46,805 nucleotides of DNA from Alphaproteobacteria bacterium. GTDB taxonomy: Bacteria > Pseudomonadota > Alphaproteobacteria > SP197. Location of the stretch: positions 1-46,805 of the forward strand of contig SHVY01000024.1 in the NCBI GenBank assembly GCA_009694045.1, in the 5' to 3' direction. Within the stretch, counting starts at the first letter, position 1; every line of letters begins with the position of its first letter. A model generated the notes under the pieces. It did not search any database, was not told the origin of the DNA, and saw nothing but the letters and a program-made list of their open reading frames with translations. The translations under genes were made by a program, and so were the position numbers. This document shows positions 1 through 7,170 of the stretch, one piece after another.

Positions 1-138
1 TCGTCGCCTCGTTCGCGACTTCGAGCGTCACGCCAGGATCGCGGTCGCCTTCATCCGCCTCGCCATAATCCGCCTCATGCTCCGCAGGCTCACCAGGCCA
101 CAACCATGTTCCTGACTCCAAACTTCCCGGATGGGCTC
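1..138 (+). mobile_element. Right end of an IS5-type insertion sequence (left part outside window)
   Basis: The window opens inside an insertion sequence. Bases 2-115 encode a transposase C-terminus, and the element probably ends near base 138, where the sequence GATGGGCTC is followed by TGA. Several IS5-family groups duplicate a TNA target, so TGA could be the target duplication. The left inverted repeat lies outside the window, so the exact end is inferred. The element lies directly upstream of a broken ABC-transporter gene. Confidence 0.6.
2..115 (+). pseudogene. IS5-family transposase, C-terminal 37 residues only
   Basis: An open frame enters from the left edge and stops at TGA 113-115. 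Its residues (RRLVRDFERHARIAVAFIR, then LAIIRLMLRRLTRP) match the usual tail of IS5-family DDE transposases: a basic stretch, a DFER-like segment, then a helix rich in Arg and Leu just before the stop. Only the tail is visible, so the catalytic residues cannot be checked. It is partial because of the window edge, and the real copy may be complete. The IS5 assignment comes from recall of the family's C-terminal pattern, not from a search. Confidence 0.6.
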
Positions 139-162
139 TGAGGAATTTTTATCGTTGGCGCC

Positions 163-935
163 GTGCGATCATTCTTGGTGAGTTGCGTCGCCGTGCCCGC
201 GCCCGTCATCGCCGTCGCCGGATTGACCAAGCGTTACGGTCCCGTACTGGCCGTCGACGATCTCTCGCTCGCCGTCATGCCGGGTGGGACCACCGCGCTG
301 CTGGGCGGCAACGGCGCCGGCAAGACGACGACCATCGCCATGATCCTGGGGCTCCTGTTGCCGACGGCGGGGACCATCCAGGTGCTCGGCTGCGACATGG
401 TGCGCGATCGCCATCGCGTGCTCGCCCGCATAAACTGTCTCCTCGCCTTACGTCGACCTGCCGAAGCGCCTCACGGTCGCCGAGAACCTGCGGGTCTACG
501 CCCTGCTGTATGGCGTTCGCGATGCCGCCGTCCGCATCCGCAAGCTCGCCCGCGATCTGGATTTCGAAGCGCTGCTGAAGCGCGCCTGCGGTACCCTCTC
601 CGCCGGCCAGCGTAGCCGGGTTCATCTGGCCAAGGCCCTGCTCAACCGGCCCGAGGTCCTTTTGCTCGACGAACCCACCGCCTCGCTCGATCCCGACACC
701 GCCAATCTGGTCCGCGGCTATCTGGAAGGCTACCGGCGCGACGCCGGTGCCACCCTCTTCCTTGCCAGCCACAACATGCGCGAGGTTGAACGCCTGTGCG
801 ACGACGTGGCCATGCTGCTCCTTGCCGCCTGGTCGATCGCGGCTCGCCGGCGGCCCTCCTCGCCCGGTTCGGCCGCGACAACCTGGAAGACGTGTTCCTC
901 GACATCGCGCGCGGCCGACCAAGGCGGCGGATTGA
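163..935 (+). pseudogene. NodI-like ABC transporter ATPase, frameshifted
   Basis: This is the ATP-binding subunit of an ABC-2/NodIJ-type exporter, broken into frames. Frame 1 from GTG 163 (or GTG 193) carries the Walker A motif GGNGAGKTTT (nt 304-333) and runs to about base 435. The homologous reading continues in frame 2 from base 437 with SSPYVDLPKRLTVAENL, the signature LSAGQ (about nt 600), Walker B VLLLDEPTASLD and the H-loop ASHNMREVERL. Near nt 820-828 it moves back to frame 1 (LVDRGSPAALLARFGRDNLEDVFLDIARG). Near nt 915 a third shift would reach the stop at 933-935, just before the permease start. All catalytic motifs survive, so this is either recent decay or clustered sequencing error. 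It follows an IS end directly. Confidence 0.8.
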
Positions 936-937
936 TC

Positions 938-1678
938 ATGGATGGGCTCTCACCGACCCGGATCGGCGCGATGGTGCTGCGCTACCTCTACCTCTGTCGC
1001 GGGTCATGGCCGCGCCTGCTCGACATCGTCTACTGGCCGACCATGCAGATGATCCTGTGGGGGCTGGTGACGCAGTTCTTCATCGGCACCAGCTCCTGGC
1101 TCGCCGGGGCGGCCGGGGTGCTGATCGCCGGGGTGCTGCTGTGGGACGTGATGTTCCGCGGCCAGCTCGGGGTCTCGGTGCTGTTCATGGAGGAGCTGCA
1201 CGCGCGCAACCTCGGCAATCTGTTCGTCAGCCCCTTGCGCGCCCACGAACTCCTGCTCGCCATGACGATCATGAGCCTGCTGCGCGCCGTGTTCGGCCTG
1301 GGCGTCGCCGCCGGCCTCGCCAACCTGCTGATCTTCGGCTGGGCGGTGGCGTTGATGATCTGCGGTCTTCTGATGCGCTATGGCCTGGGTGCCGAGAGCA
1401 TGGCCTGGGTGGTGATCTTCGCGGTGCAGCCGCTGTGCGCCATTTACTATCCGGTCACGACCCTGCCGTCCTGGCTCCAGGACGTCGCCTGGGCGATCCC
1501 GCCGTCCTACGTGTTCGAGGGCATGCGCCGGGTGCTGGTGGAGGGCGTCTTCGATCCGGGCCTGTTCTGGCCCGCCGTCTGGCTCAACCTGCTCTGGCTC
1601 GCGGCCGGCGCCGCCGTCTTCCTCCTCGCCTTCCGCGCCGCCCGCACCCGCGGCCTCCTCATCCAGATGGGGGAGTAG
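938..1678 (+). CDS. ABC-2 type (NodJ-like) transporter permease
   Basis: This 246-residue polytopic inner-membrane protein has about six hydrophobic segments and is the permease partner of the ATPase just upstream. The conserved ABC-2 region is visible as GLLMRYGLGAESMAWVVIF, then AIYYPVTTLP and AIPPSYVFEGMR, typical of the NodJ/DrrB-like export permeases. ATG 938 is chosen because the ATPase frame stops at 935, the usual tight NodI-NodJ spacing. This frame is intact while its ATPase is shifted, so the exporter may be non-functional unless the ATPase shifts are sequence errors. The substrate is unknown. No nod genes are nearby, so a nodulation role is not implied. Confidence 0.85.
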   Translation: MDGLSPTRIGAMVLRYLYLCRGSWPRLLDIVYWPTMQMILWGLVTQFFIGTSSWLAGAAGVLIAGVLLWDVMFRGQLGVSVLFMEELHARNLGNLFVSPLRAHELLLAMTIMSLLRAVFGLGVAAGLANLLIFGWAVALMICGLLMRYGLGAESMAWVVIFAVQPLCAIYYPVTTLPSWLQDVAWAIPPSYVFEGMRRVLVEGVFDPGLFWPAVWLNLLWLAAGAAVFLLAFRAARTRGLLIQMGE

Positions 1679-1681
1679 GGA

Positions 1682-2037
1682 TCACCCCACCAGCTCGAGC
1701 CGCACATCGCAACCGACCGCCGTCGCGGCCCGATAGAGGGTTTCGAGCCGAACCCGCGTGTTGTCGGGGTTGAGAAGTCGATCAAGCTGGCTCCGGCTCG
1801 TGCGCATGCGCCGCGCCGTCTCGCTCTTGCTGACCGTGCAGCGCACTTCCCAGAGTCCCCCGCCCAGAGGACGGCAGAGAGGCATTCCGACAGGCCAGCG
1901 ATACTCGATCGTCGCGATATCCCTCCCAATCGTCTTTCGATCGATGAGGGGTAGGGACTTCAACCAATCGCGGACGGGTTCCTTTCCAGTTTGCTCTCGT
2001 AGAACGCTGCCTGAAGCCGCTTTTGCGGGCGGTGCAT
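1682..2037 (-). pseudogene. Chimeric HigB-HigA toxin-antitoxin remnant
   Basis: The reverse strand carries a RelE/HigB-type toxin beginning at ATG 2037 (MHRPQKRLQAAFYESKL). A one-base shift near 1984-1988 moves the reading to the frame giving KEPVRDWLKSLP, then RKTIGRDIATIEYRWPVGMP and CRPLGGGLWEVR, the hallmark middle of Gp49/HigB toxins. At about base 1834 the toxin stops being recognisable. The same frame continues as the C-terminal helix-turn-helix half of a HigA antitoxin (SKSETARRMRTSRSQLDRLL, ending RLETLYRAATAVGCDVRLEL). A deletion removed the toxin C-terminus and the antitoxin N-terminus and fused the rest. A frame of 93 codons is still open from TTG 1963. It is probably a relic. Confidence 0.75.
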
Positions 2038-2091
2038 GATCGATCGATCAGACGGTACTGACCGGTCCCTCCAAGAATCGGTTATCCATCG

Positions 2092-2967
2092 TTACATCCC
2101 TGTCTTCACCGCGTCCCGTTGTCCCGTCTGGTCGGCGGTGGCGTAGAGGTAGGACGTGGTGTCGGCGGCGATCTTGCGGACCAGCTCCACCATGTCTGGC
2201 GCGAACTCCTCCGTCGGCGGGGGCGGGGTGACGAAGTGCCCGAAGCGGTCCTCGCCCTGCACCAGCGTGGCGTAGTCGCGGGCGCCCACGGTCTGGCGCA
2301 TGGACGGCGCGATGTAGCGCACGACGAAGCCCACACGGCGCGCGTCCGTCGTGTTCGGCCCGGACGCGTGGAACATGCGGCCGTGGTGCAGCGACATCTC
2401 GCCGGGCCGGAGGGTGATGTTCACGGCGCGGCTCTCGTCCACCGCGTCGGCGATCTCCTGGCCGCGGCTCAGGATGTTGTCGGGGGCGAAGGTATCGCGA
2501 TGGGGCACGATCCCGCCGGCGTGCGAGCCCGGCAGCATGCGCATGCAGCCGTTGGCCACCGTCACGTCCGAGAGCGCCACCCATGCCGTGACCTCGGCCG
2601 CGTCCGAGAGGCCCCAGTAGGTCAGGTCCTGGTGCCAGCTCACGAACTTCGGCGAGTTCGGCTCCTTGATGAAGAACTCCGCCGCCCACACCATGATGTC
2701 GGGTCCGAGGATCGACTCCACCGCATCGACGATCGCGGGGCGCCGCATCAGCGTGGCCACGAACGGCAGCAGGTAGATCGGGTAGGTCTTCAGCAGCGGC
2801 TTGACCGGATAACGGTCGCCGAACCGGCGCTCCACGTCGGCGACCCGGGCGACCAGCCCCAGGGCCTCCGCCTCGGCGAACGCCCGCAGCGGGAACAGCA
2901 ACCCATCCCGCTCGTAACGTGCCGCCTGGTCTGGCGCTAGGCTTCCCGTCATGCGAGGGCCCTCCAT
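2092..2967 (-). CDS. Phytanoyl-CoA dioxygenase (PhyH) family protein
   Basis: This is a 291-residue Fe(II)/2-oxoglutarate-dependent oxygenase of the PhyH family. The metal-binding triad is visible: H112-x-D114 in SWHQDLTYWG and the distal H200 in GRMFHASGPN. R211 sits 11 residues after it, the spacing of the 2-oxoglutarate-binding arginine in characterised PhyH enzymes. The length is typical. Two starts are possible (ATG 2967 or ATG 2952) and the longer is reported. It lies alone on the minus strand between the broken toxin-antitoxin locus and cobT, 34 bases from cobT. Bacterial PhyH members hydroxylate very different substrates, so the substrate cannot be predicted. Confidence 0.88.
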   Translation of the reverse strand: MEGPRMTGSLAPDQAARYERDGLLFPLRAFAEAEALGLVARVADVERRFGDRYPVKPLLKTYPIYLLPFVATLMRRPAIVDAVESILGPDIMVWAAEFFIKEPNSPKFVSWHQDLTYWGLSDAAEVTAWVALSDVTVANGCMRMLPGSHAGGIVPHRDTFAPDNILSRGQEIADAVDESRAVNITLRPGEMSLHHGRMFHASGPNTTDARRVGFVVRYIAPSMRQTVGARDYATLVQGEDRFGHFVTPPPPTEEFAPDMVELVRKIAADTTSYLYATADQTGQRDAVKTGM

Positions 2968-3001
2968 CCCGTACGCCTACCATTCTAGCCCCGGCGATCG
3001 C

Positions 3002-4009
3002 TCACGGCGATGTCTCGCTGACCCCCGCTTCGGCGAACGTCGCCATGCCCGCGTGGGTGGCGAGGGCCGCCTTGACCAGGAGTGCCGCGAGCGTCGCCCC
3101 CGATGCCTCGCCCAGGCGCATGCCAAGGTCGAGCAAGGGCACGAGACCGAGCGCCGCCGCCAGGCGCCGGTGCCCGGCTTCCGCCGAGACGTGCCCGAGG
3201 CGGCAGTGGTCGAGCCCGCACGAGCGGGCCAGCACCGCCGCCGCCGCCGTGCACACGAAGCCGTCGAGCAGCACCGGCACCCGCCGCAACCGCGCCGCCA
3301 GCACCGCCCCGGCGATCGCCGCCAGCTCGCGCCCGCCCACGTCGGCCAGGGCCTCCAGGGGACCGAGCGTGCGACCGCCGCGCCGCGCGTGCGCGGCCGC
3401 CACGGCCTGGGCCTTGCGCGCGAGGCCGGCGTCGTCCACCCCGGTGCCCCGCCCCACCCAGTCTTCCGGCATGCCGCCGAACAGCGCGTGTGCCAGGGCC
3501 GCCGCCGCCGTGGTGTTGCCGATCCCCATCTCGCCCAGGCACAGGAGGTCGGTCCCATCCGCCACGGTGTCGAACCCGCGCGCGAATGCCCCACAACACT
3601 CCGCCTCGGTCATCGCCGGCGCCGCCGTGAAATCCGCCGTCGGCCGGTCGAGGTCGAGGGCGACGACCGCGAGCGTCGCCCCGGCCGCGTGCGCGAGCTG
3701 GTTGATCGCCGCGCCGCCGGCCTGGAAGTTCGCGACCATCTGGGCCGTCACCGCCGCCGGGTACGCCGAGACTCCGCGCGCCGCCACCCCGTGGTTGCCG
3801 GCGAAGACCGTGACCGCGATACGTTCGAGGGAGGGCGGATAACGCCCCTGCCAGGTGGCGATCCAGGCCGTGATCTCCTCGAGCCGCCCGAGCGATCCCG
3901 CTGGCTTGGTGAGGGTCGCTTCGCGCCGCCGCGCCGCTCCGCCCGCGCCCTCGTCGCCGGACGGAGGCTGCGCCAGCAGGCGCCGGATGTCGGCGAAGCC
4001 TTCGATCAC
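3002..4009 (-). CDS. cobT: Nicotinate-nucleotide--dimethylbenzimidazole phosphoribosyltransferase
   Basis: CobT makes alpha-ribazole phosphate from dimethylbenzimidazole and nicotinate mononucleotide, the lower-ligand branch of cobalamin synthesis. Family landmarks are TKPAGSLGRLEEI, VFAGNHGVAARGVSAYP, CLGEMGIGNTTAAAAL, VLLDGFVCTAAA and, near the C-terminus, LDLGMRLGEASGA with the catalytic glutamate. GTG 4009 is chosen because the protein then starts VIEGFADIRRLLA, as in relatives. The same frame stays open up to GTG 4099, but that would overlap the divergent cobS start at 4081. cobT is divergent from cobS, whose product consumes the dephosphorylated form of its product. Confidence 0.93.
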   Translation of the reverse strand: MIEGFADIRRLLAQPPSGDEGAGGAARRREATLTKPAGSLGRLEEITAWIATWQGRYPPSLERIAVTVFAGNHGVAARGVSAYPAAVTAQMVANFQAGGAAINQLAHAAGATLAVVALDLDRPTADFTAAPAMTEAECCGAFARGFDTVADGTDLLCLGEMGIGNTTAAAALAHALFGGMPEDWVGRGTGVDDAGLARKAQAVAAAHARRGGRTLGPLEALADVGGRELAAIAGAVLAARLRRVPVLLDGFVCTAAAAVLARSCGLDHCRLGHVSAEAGHRRLAAALGLVPLLDLGMRLGEASGATLAALLVKAALATHAGMATFAEAGVSETSP

Positions 4010-4080
4010 GTTGACCCCGAGGTTGTCTGGACGGCCCCCGGTCAGGTAACAGAGGGCGATGACCGGGCCAAGACCTTTCC

Positions 4081-4848
4081 ATGACTGAGCACGAGGCACC
4101 CCCGAAGGGCGATTCGCGGTGGGCCGATCTCGCCACGGCGGCGCGGTTCTTCACGACGGCTCCGATTCCCGGCGGCCACTCTCGCCTGGCCGACGCGGCC
4201 TGGGCGTTCGGGGTGATCGGCGCGGGCGTCGGGGCGCTGGCGGGCCTGACCTACGCCATCGCCGATGGCTTGGGCCTGCACCACCTGCTCGCGGCCATCC
4301 TCGCCGTCGCCGCCGCCGCCGTCCTGACCGGTGCTCTGCACGAGGATGGCCTGGCCGATGCGGCCGACGCCCTCGGCGTGCGGGGCGACCGGGAATGCCG
4401 CCTGGCCGCCATGCGCGAAAGCGGCGTCGGCGCCTACGGCGTGCTCGCCCTCGTCCTCGTGACCCTTGGCCGGGTCGGAGCCATCGCCGCCATCGCCGAT
4501 CCGCTCGCGGTGCTAGGGGCGCTTCTGGCGGCGGGCGCCGTCAGCCGCGCCGCGCTCGTGCCGATCATGCAGGCCCAGTCGCCCGCGCGCACCGACGGCC
4601 TCGCCGCGGGCGCCGGGCAACCGTCGGCCAACGGCGCCACCATCGCCGTCGCCATCGCCGCGATCCTCGCCGTCATCGGCACCGGGCCGCTGACCGCCAT
4701 CGCGGGCTTGATTGTCGCGGGTCTCGCCGCGTATGGGATCGCGCACCTCGCCCGCCGCCTGCTCGGCGGGCACACCGGCGATGTCCTGGGTGCCGTGCAA
4801 CAGATCTCGGAGCTCGTCTTCCTCATGGCCGTGAGCGCGATCCTATGA
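4081..4848 (+). CDS. cobS: Adenosylcobinamide-GDP ribazoletransferase (cobalamin synthase)
   Basis: This 255-residue polytopic inner-membrane enzyme joins alpha-ribazole(-phosphate) to adenosylcobinamide-GDP, the last assembly step of adenosylcobalamin. The conserved acidic motif HEDGLADAADALG is at residues 87-99. The C-terminal signature GGHTGDVLGAVQQISEL is also present, and the rest is alternating hydrophobic helices. It starts the plus-strand cobalamin run, and its stop overlaps the next gene's start (ATGA, 4845-4848), so translation is probably coupled. No cobalamin riboswitch is visible in the short gap to divergent cobT. In Pseudomonas nomenclature the same enzyme is CobV. Confidence 0.95.
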   Translation: MTEHEAPPKGDSRWADLATAARFFTTAPIPGGHSRLADAAWAFGVIGAGVGALAGLTYAIADGLGLHHLLAAILAVAAAAVLTGALHEDGLADAADALGVRGDRECRLAAMRESGVGAYGVLALVLVTLGRVGAIAAIADPLAVLGALLAAGAVSRAALVPIMQAQSPARTDGLAAGAGQPSANGATIAVAIAAILAVIGTGPLTAIAGLIVAGLAAYGIAHLARRLLGGHTGDVLGAVQQISELVFLMAVSAIL

Positions 4849-5468
4849 ACACCGGTATCGTCACCCGCTGGTGGTGGATCCGGCACGCGCCGGTGATCAA
4901 CCCCTCGGGCCGCATCTACGGCGCGACCGACGTGCCCGCCGACACCACCGACGAGATGAGCTTCCGCGTCCTCGCCCGCCTCCTGCCGCAGGGCGCCCAG
5001 TGGGTGACCAGCCACCTGCGCCGCGCCAAGGAGACGGCGGCTGCGCTCCGTCGCGCCGGCGCCGACGTGCCGGCGAAGCCGCTGATCGACCCCCACCTCG
5101 GCGAACAGAGCTTCGGCGCCTGGCACGGCCGCACCTACGCCGAGATCGAGCGCGAGGTCGGCATCCACCGCTTCTGGCTCGCGCCTGCCCGCCACCGCCC
5201 GCCCGAGGGCGAAAGCTTCGTCGATCTGGTCGAACGGGTGGTGCCGGCGATCGAACGGCTGACCGCCGGCAACCGCGGCCGCGATATCGTCTGCGTCGCC
5301 CATGGCGGCACCATCCGCGCGGCCGTGGGTCATGCCCTCTTGGTCGATCCGGAATCCGCGCTCCGCATCTCGACCGCCAACCTCGGCCTGACCCGGCTCG
5401 ACCACATCGGCGAAGGCGGCGGTCCCGGCGCCTGGCGCGTGGCCTGGATCAACCAGCAGACCAAGTAG
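4845..5468 (+). CDS. Histidine phosphatase family protein, probable CobC (alpha-ribazole phosphatase)
   Basis: This is a 207-residue member of the phosphoglycerate-mutase-like phosphatases. R13-H14 in WWWIRHAP replaces the usual RHG, and the second catalytic histidine is H153 in VAHGGTIRAAV. The substrate-side motif LGEQSFGAWHGRTY is typical of CobC/GpmB relatives. It overlaps cobS by four bases and is three bases before cobU. That context suggests it removes phosphate from alpha-ribazole-5-phosphate or adenosylcobalamin-5-phosphate. The exact substrate is inferred from position, since the fold is used by many phosphatases. Confidence 0.85.
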   Translation: MNTGIVTRWWWIRHAPVINPSGRIYGATDVPADTTDEMSFRVLARLLPQGAQWVTSHLRRAKETAAALRRAGADVPAKPLIDPHLGEQSFGAWHGRTYAEIEREVGIHRFWLAPARHRPPEGESFVDLVERVVPAIERLTAGNRGRDIVCVAHGGTIRAAVGHALLVDPESALRISTANLGLTRLDHIGEGGGPGAWRVAWINQQTK

Positions 5469-5471
5469 CCC

Positions 5472-6017
5472 ATGCCCCGCGCCTCGTCGCCCGTTGCCCT
5501 GCCGCGCCTGACGCTGGTGCTGGGCGGTGCCCGCTCGGGCAAGAGCGCCCACGCCGAACGGCTGGTGCGGGATTCGGGTCTGGTGCCCGTCTACCTGGCG
5601 ACTGCGACGGCCGGCGATGCGGAGATGGCGGCGCGGATCGCGGATCATCGCGCCCGGCGCGGGCCAGCCTGGACCACCATCGAGGAGCCGTACGCGCTCG
5701 TCCGCGCCCTGGCCGAGGCCTGCGTCCCCGGCCGCGCCGTTCTGGTTGACTGTCTCACCCTGTGGCTTTCCAACCTGATGGTCGGCGGCCATCCGGTAGA
5801 ATCGACCGCGCTGGTCGCGGCCCTCGGCGATCTCGCCGGACCCGCCGTCCTCGTCGCCAACGAGGTCGGGCTCGGTATCGTCCCCGACAACGCGCTGGCC
5901 CGCGCCTTTCGCGACGCCGCCGGGCGCCTGAACCAGGACGTGGCGGCGGCCGCCGACCGGGTCGTCCTCGTCACCGCCGGCTTGCCCCTGGTCCTCAAGG
6001 AGGAACGTACCCAATGA
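5472..6017 (+). CDS. cobU: Bifunctional adenosylcobinamide kinase / guanylyltransferase
   Basis: CobU (CobP in Pseudomonas) phosphorylates adenosylcobinamide and transfers GMP to it, giving the GDP-cobinamide used by CobS. The 181-residue protein has the P-loop GGARSGKS (residues 18-25) and the segment ATATAGDAEMAARIADHR, whose H59 corresponds to the guanylylated histidine. VLVDCLTLWLSNLM and VANEVGLGIVPDN follow. All family motifs look intact. Its stop overlaps the start of cobW by four bases (ATGA at 6014-6017). Confidence 0.95.
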   Translation: MPRASSPVALPRLTLVLGGARSGKSAHAERLVRDSGLVPVYLATATAGDAEMAARIADHRARRGPAWTTIEEPYALVRALAEACVPGRAVLVDCLTLWLSNLMVGGHPVESTALVAALGDLAGPAVLVANEVGLGIVPDNALARAFRDAAGRLNQDVAAAADRVVLVTAGLPLVLKEERTQ

Positions 6018-7054
6018 GCTATCGCGGCAAGATTCCGACGACGGTGATCACCGGCTTCCTCGGCGCCGGCAAGACCACCCTCGTCCGCCATCTGGTGGAG
6101 ACCGCGGGCGGCCGCCGCCTGGCCCTGATCATCAACGAGTTCGGCGAGCAGGGCGTGGACGGCGATCTGCTCGCCGCCTGCGGCATCAAGGGCTGTGGCG
6201 AGGACGACATCATCGAACTCGCCAACGGCTGCCTGTGCTGCACCGTGGCCGACGAGTTCGCGCCGACGCTCCAGCGCCTGTTCGATCGGGCCCTGCCGCC
6301 CGAGCACATCGTCATCGAAACCTCGGGCCTCGCCCTGCCGAAGCCCCTGGTCAAGGCGTTCGAATGGCCCGCCGTACGCAACCGCGCGACCGTCGATGGG
6401 GTTGTCGCCATGGTCGACGCCAGGGCGGTAGCGGACGGAACGTTCGCGACCGATCCCGAGGCGCTCGCCCGGCAGCGGGCCGCCGATCCGGCGCTCGATC
6501 ACGACAATCCGCTCGAGGAGGTTTATGCCGATCAACTCGCCTGCGCCGACGTGATCGTCGTCAACAAGACCGACCAGGTCGATGCCGCCACCCGCGACCG
6601 GGTGATCGCCGAGATCAGGCGCGCGACCCCGCGGCCCGTCCCGATCGTCGCCACCGCCCATGCGCGGATCGACGCCGCGGTCCTGCTCGGGCTCGGCGCG
6701 GCGGCCGAGGACGATCTTGCGGCCCGCCCCTCGCGCCACGACGCCGCGGGCCTCGCCCACGAGCACGACGACTTCGAAAGCTTCTCCGTGGGCTTCGCCG
6801 CCGTGGTCGATCCGGACGCCCTGCACGCCCGGATCGCCGCCGCCCTGGCCGCGCACTCGATCCTGCGTCTGAAGGGCTTCGTCGCCGTCGCCGACCGCGA
6901 TGCCCGCCACGTGGTCCAGGCCGTGGGCACCCGGCTCCAGGGCTTCTACGACCGCCCGTGGAAGGCGGGCGAGGCCCGCGAAAGCCGCCTCGTCGTCATC
7001 GGTCTCAGGGGCCTCGACCGCCCCGCCATCGCCCGCGCGATCCTGGGGACTTGA
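6014..7054 (+). CDS. cobW: CobW-type metal chaperone GTPase
   Basis: This 346-residue G3E-family GTPase is associated with metal supply to the cobalt chelatase. It has the Walker A motif GFLGAGKTT (14-22), the metal-binding GCLCC motif (C73, C75, C76), the switch-like segment VIETSGLALPKP and the base-recognition motif NKTD (184-187). The family C-terminal domain starts around ESFSVGF, and a short His/Asp-rich linker (HEHDD) precedes it. The start ATG 6014 overlaps the cobU stop. The gene is followed by cobN, the large chelatase subunit, which fits a cobalt-delivery role. A zinc-chaperone role is less likely in this context. Confidence 0.93.
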   Translation: MSYRGKIPTTVITGFLGAGKTTLVRHLVETAGGRRLALIINEFGEQGVDGDLLAACGIKGCGEDDIIELANGCLCCTVADEFAPTLQRLFDRALPPEHIVIETSGLALPKPLVKAFEWPAVRNRATVDGVVAMVDARAVADGTFATDPEALARQRAADPALDHDNPLEEVYADQLACADVIVVNKTDQVDAATRDRVIAEIRRATPRPVPIVATAHARIDAAVLLGLGAAAEDDLAARPSRHDAAGLAHEHDDFESFSVGFAAVVDPDALHARIAAALAAHSILRLKGFVAVADRDARHVVQAVGTRLQGFYDRPWKAGEARESRLVVIGLRGLDRPAIARAILGT

Positions 7055-7074
7055 TGCGGCGATCGCGGAGCAGA

Positions 7075-7109
7075 CCCCTCCCCTTTCCCCTCCCGCAAGG
7101 TGAGGGGGA
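7075..7109. repeat. GC-rich palindromic intergenic repeat, degenerate copy
   Basis: Between cobW and cobN a stretch of C-rich sequence (CCCCTCCCC...CCTCCCGCAAGG) runs into its G-rich complement (TGAGGGGGA). It has the same build as the clearer copies at 7131-7170, 11641-11682 and 17537-17573. It looks like a short interspersed element folding as a hairpin. No gene is present here. Confidence 0.6.
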
Positions 7110-7130
7110 TGCACGGCACCGCCGGTTCCT

Positions 7131-7170
7131 TCCCCCCTCCCCTCGCGGGAGGGGGTAGGGGGAGGGGGCC
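7131..7170. repeat. GC-rich palindromic intergenic repeat, full copy
   Basis: The core CCCCTCGCGGGAGGGGGTAG followed by a G-rich tail forms a stem of CCCCTC-type bases with GAGGGGG-type bases around a CGCG centre. It ends on the base before the ATG of cobN, so it occupies the position of the ribosome binding site. The G-rich arm (GGGGGAGGGGG) may double as that site. It is the same family as the copies at 7075, 11641 and 17537. Confidence 0.7.

Noticed and set aside
938-1678. Nodulation-factor exporter (true NodJ)
   Set aside because: NodIJ-like exporters are widespread in non-symbionts and no nod genes are present, so the name describes only the family.
2119-2940. Long plus-strand frame opposite the PhyH gene
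   Set aside because: The translation is His/Arg/Val-rich and antisense to an intact dioxygenase with its full metal triad.
4010-4080. Cobalamin riboswitch upstream of cobS or cobT
   Set aside because: The divergent gap is only about 70 bases, too short for the roughly 200-base element, and no B12-box-like sequence was seen there or in the other cob gaps.
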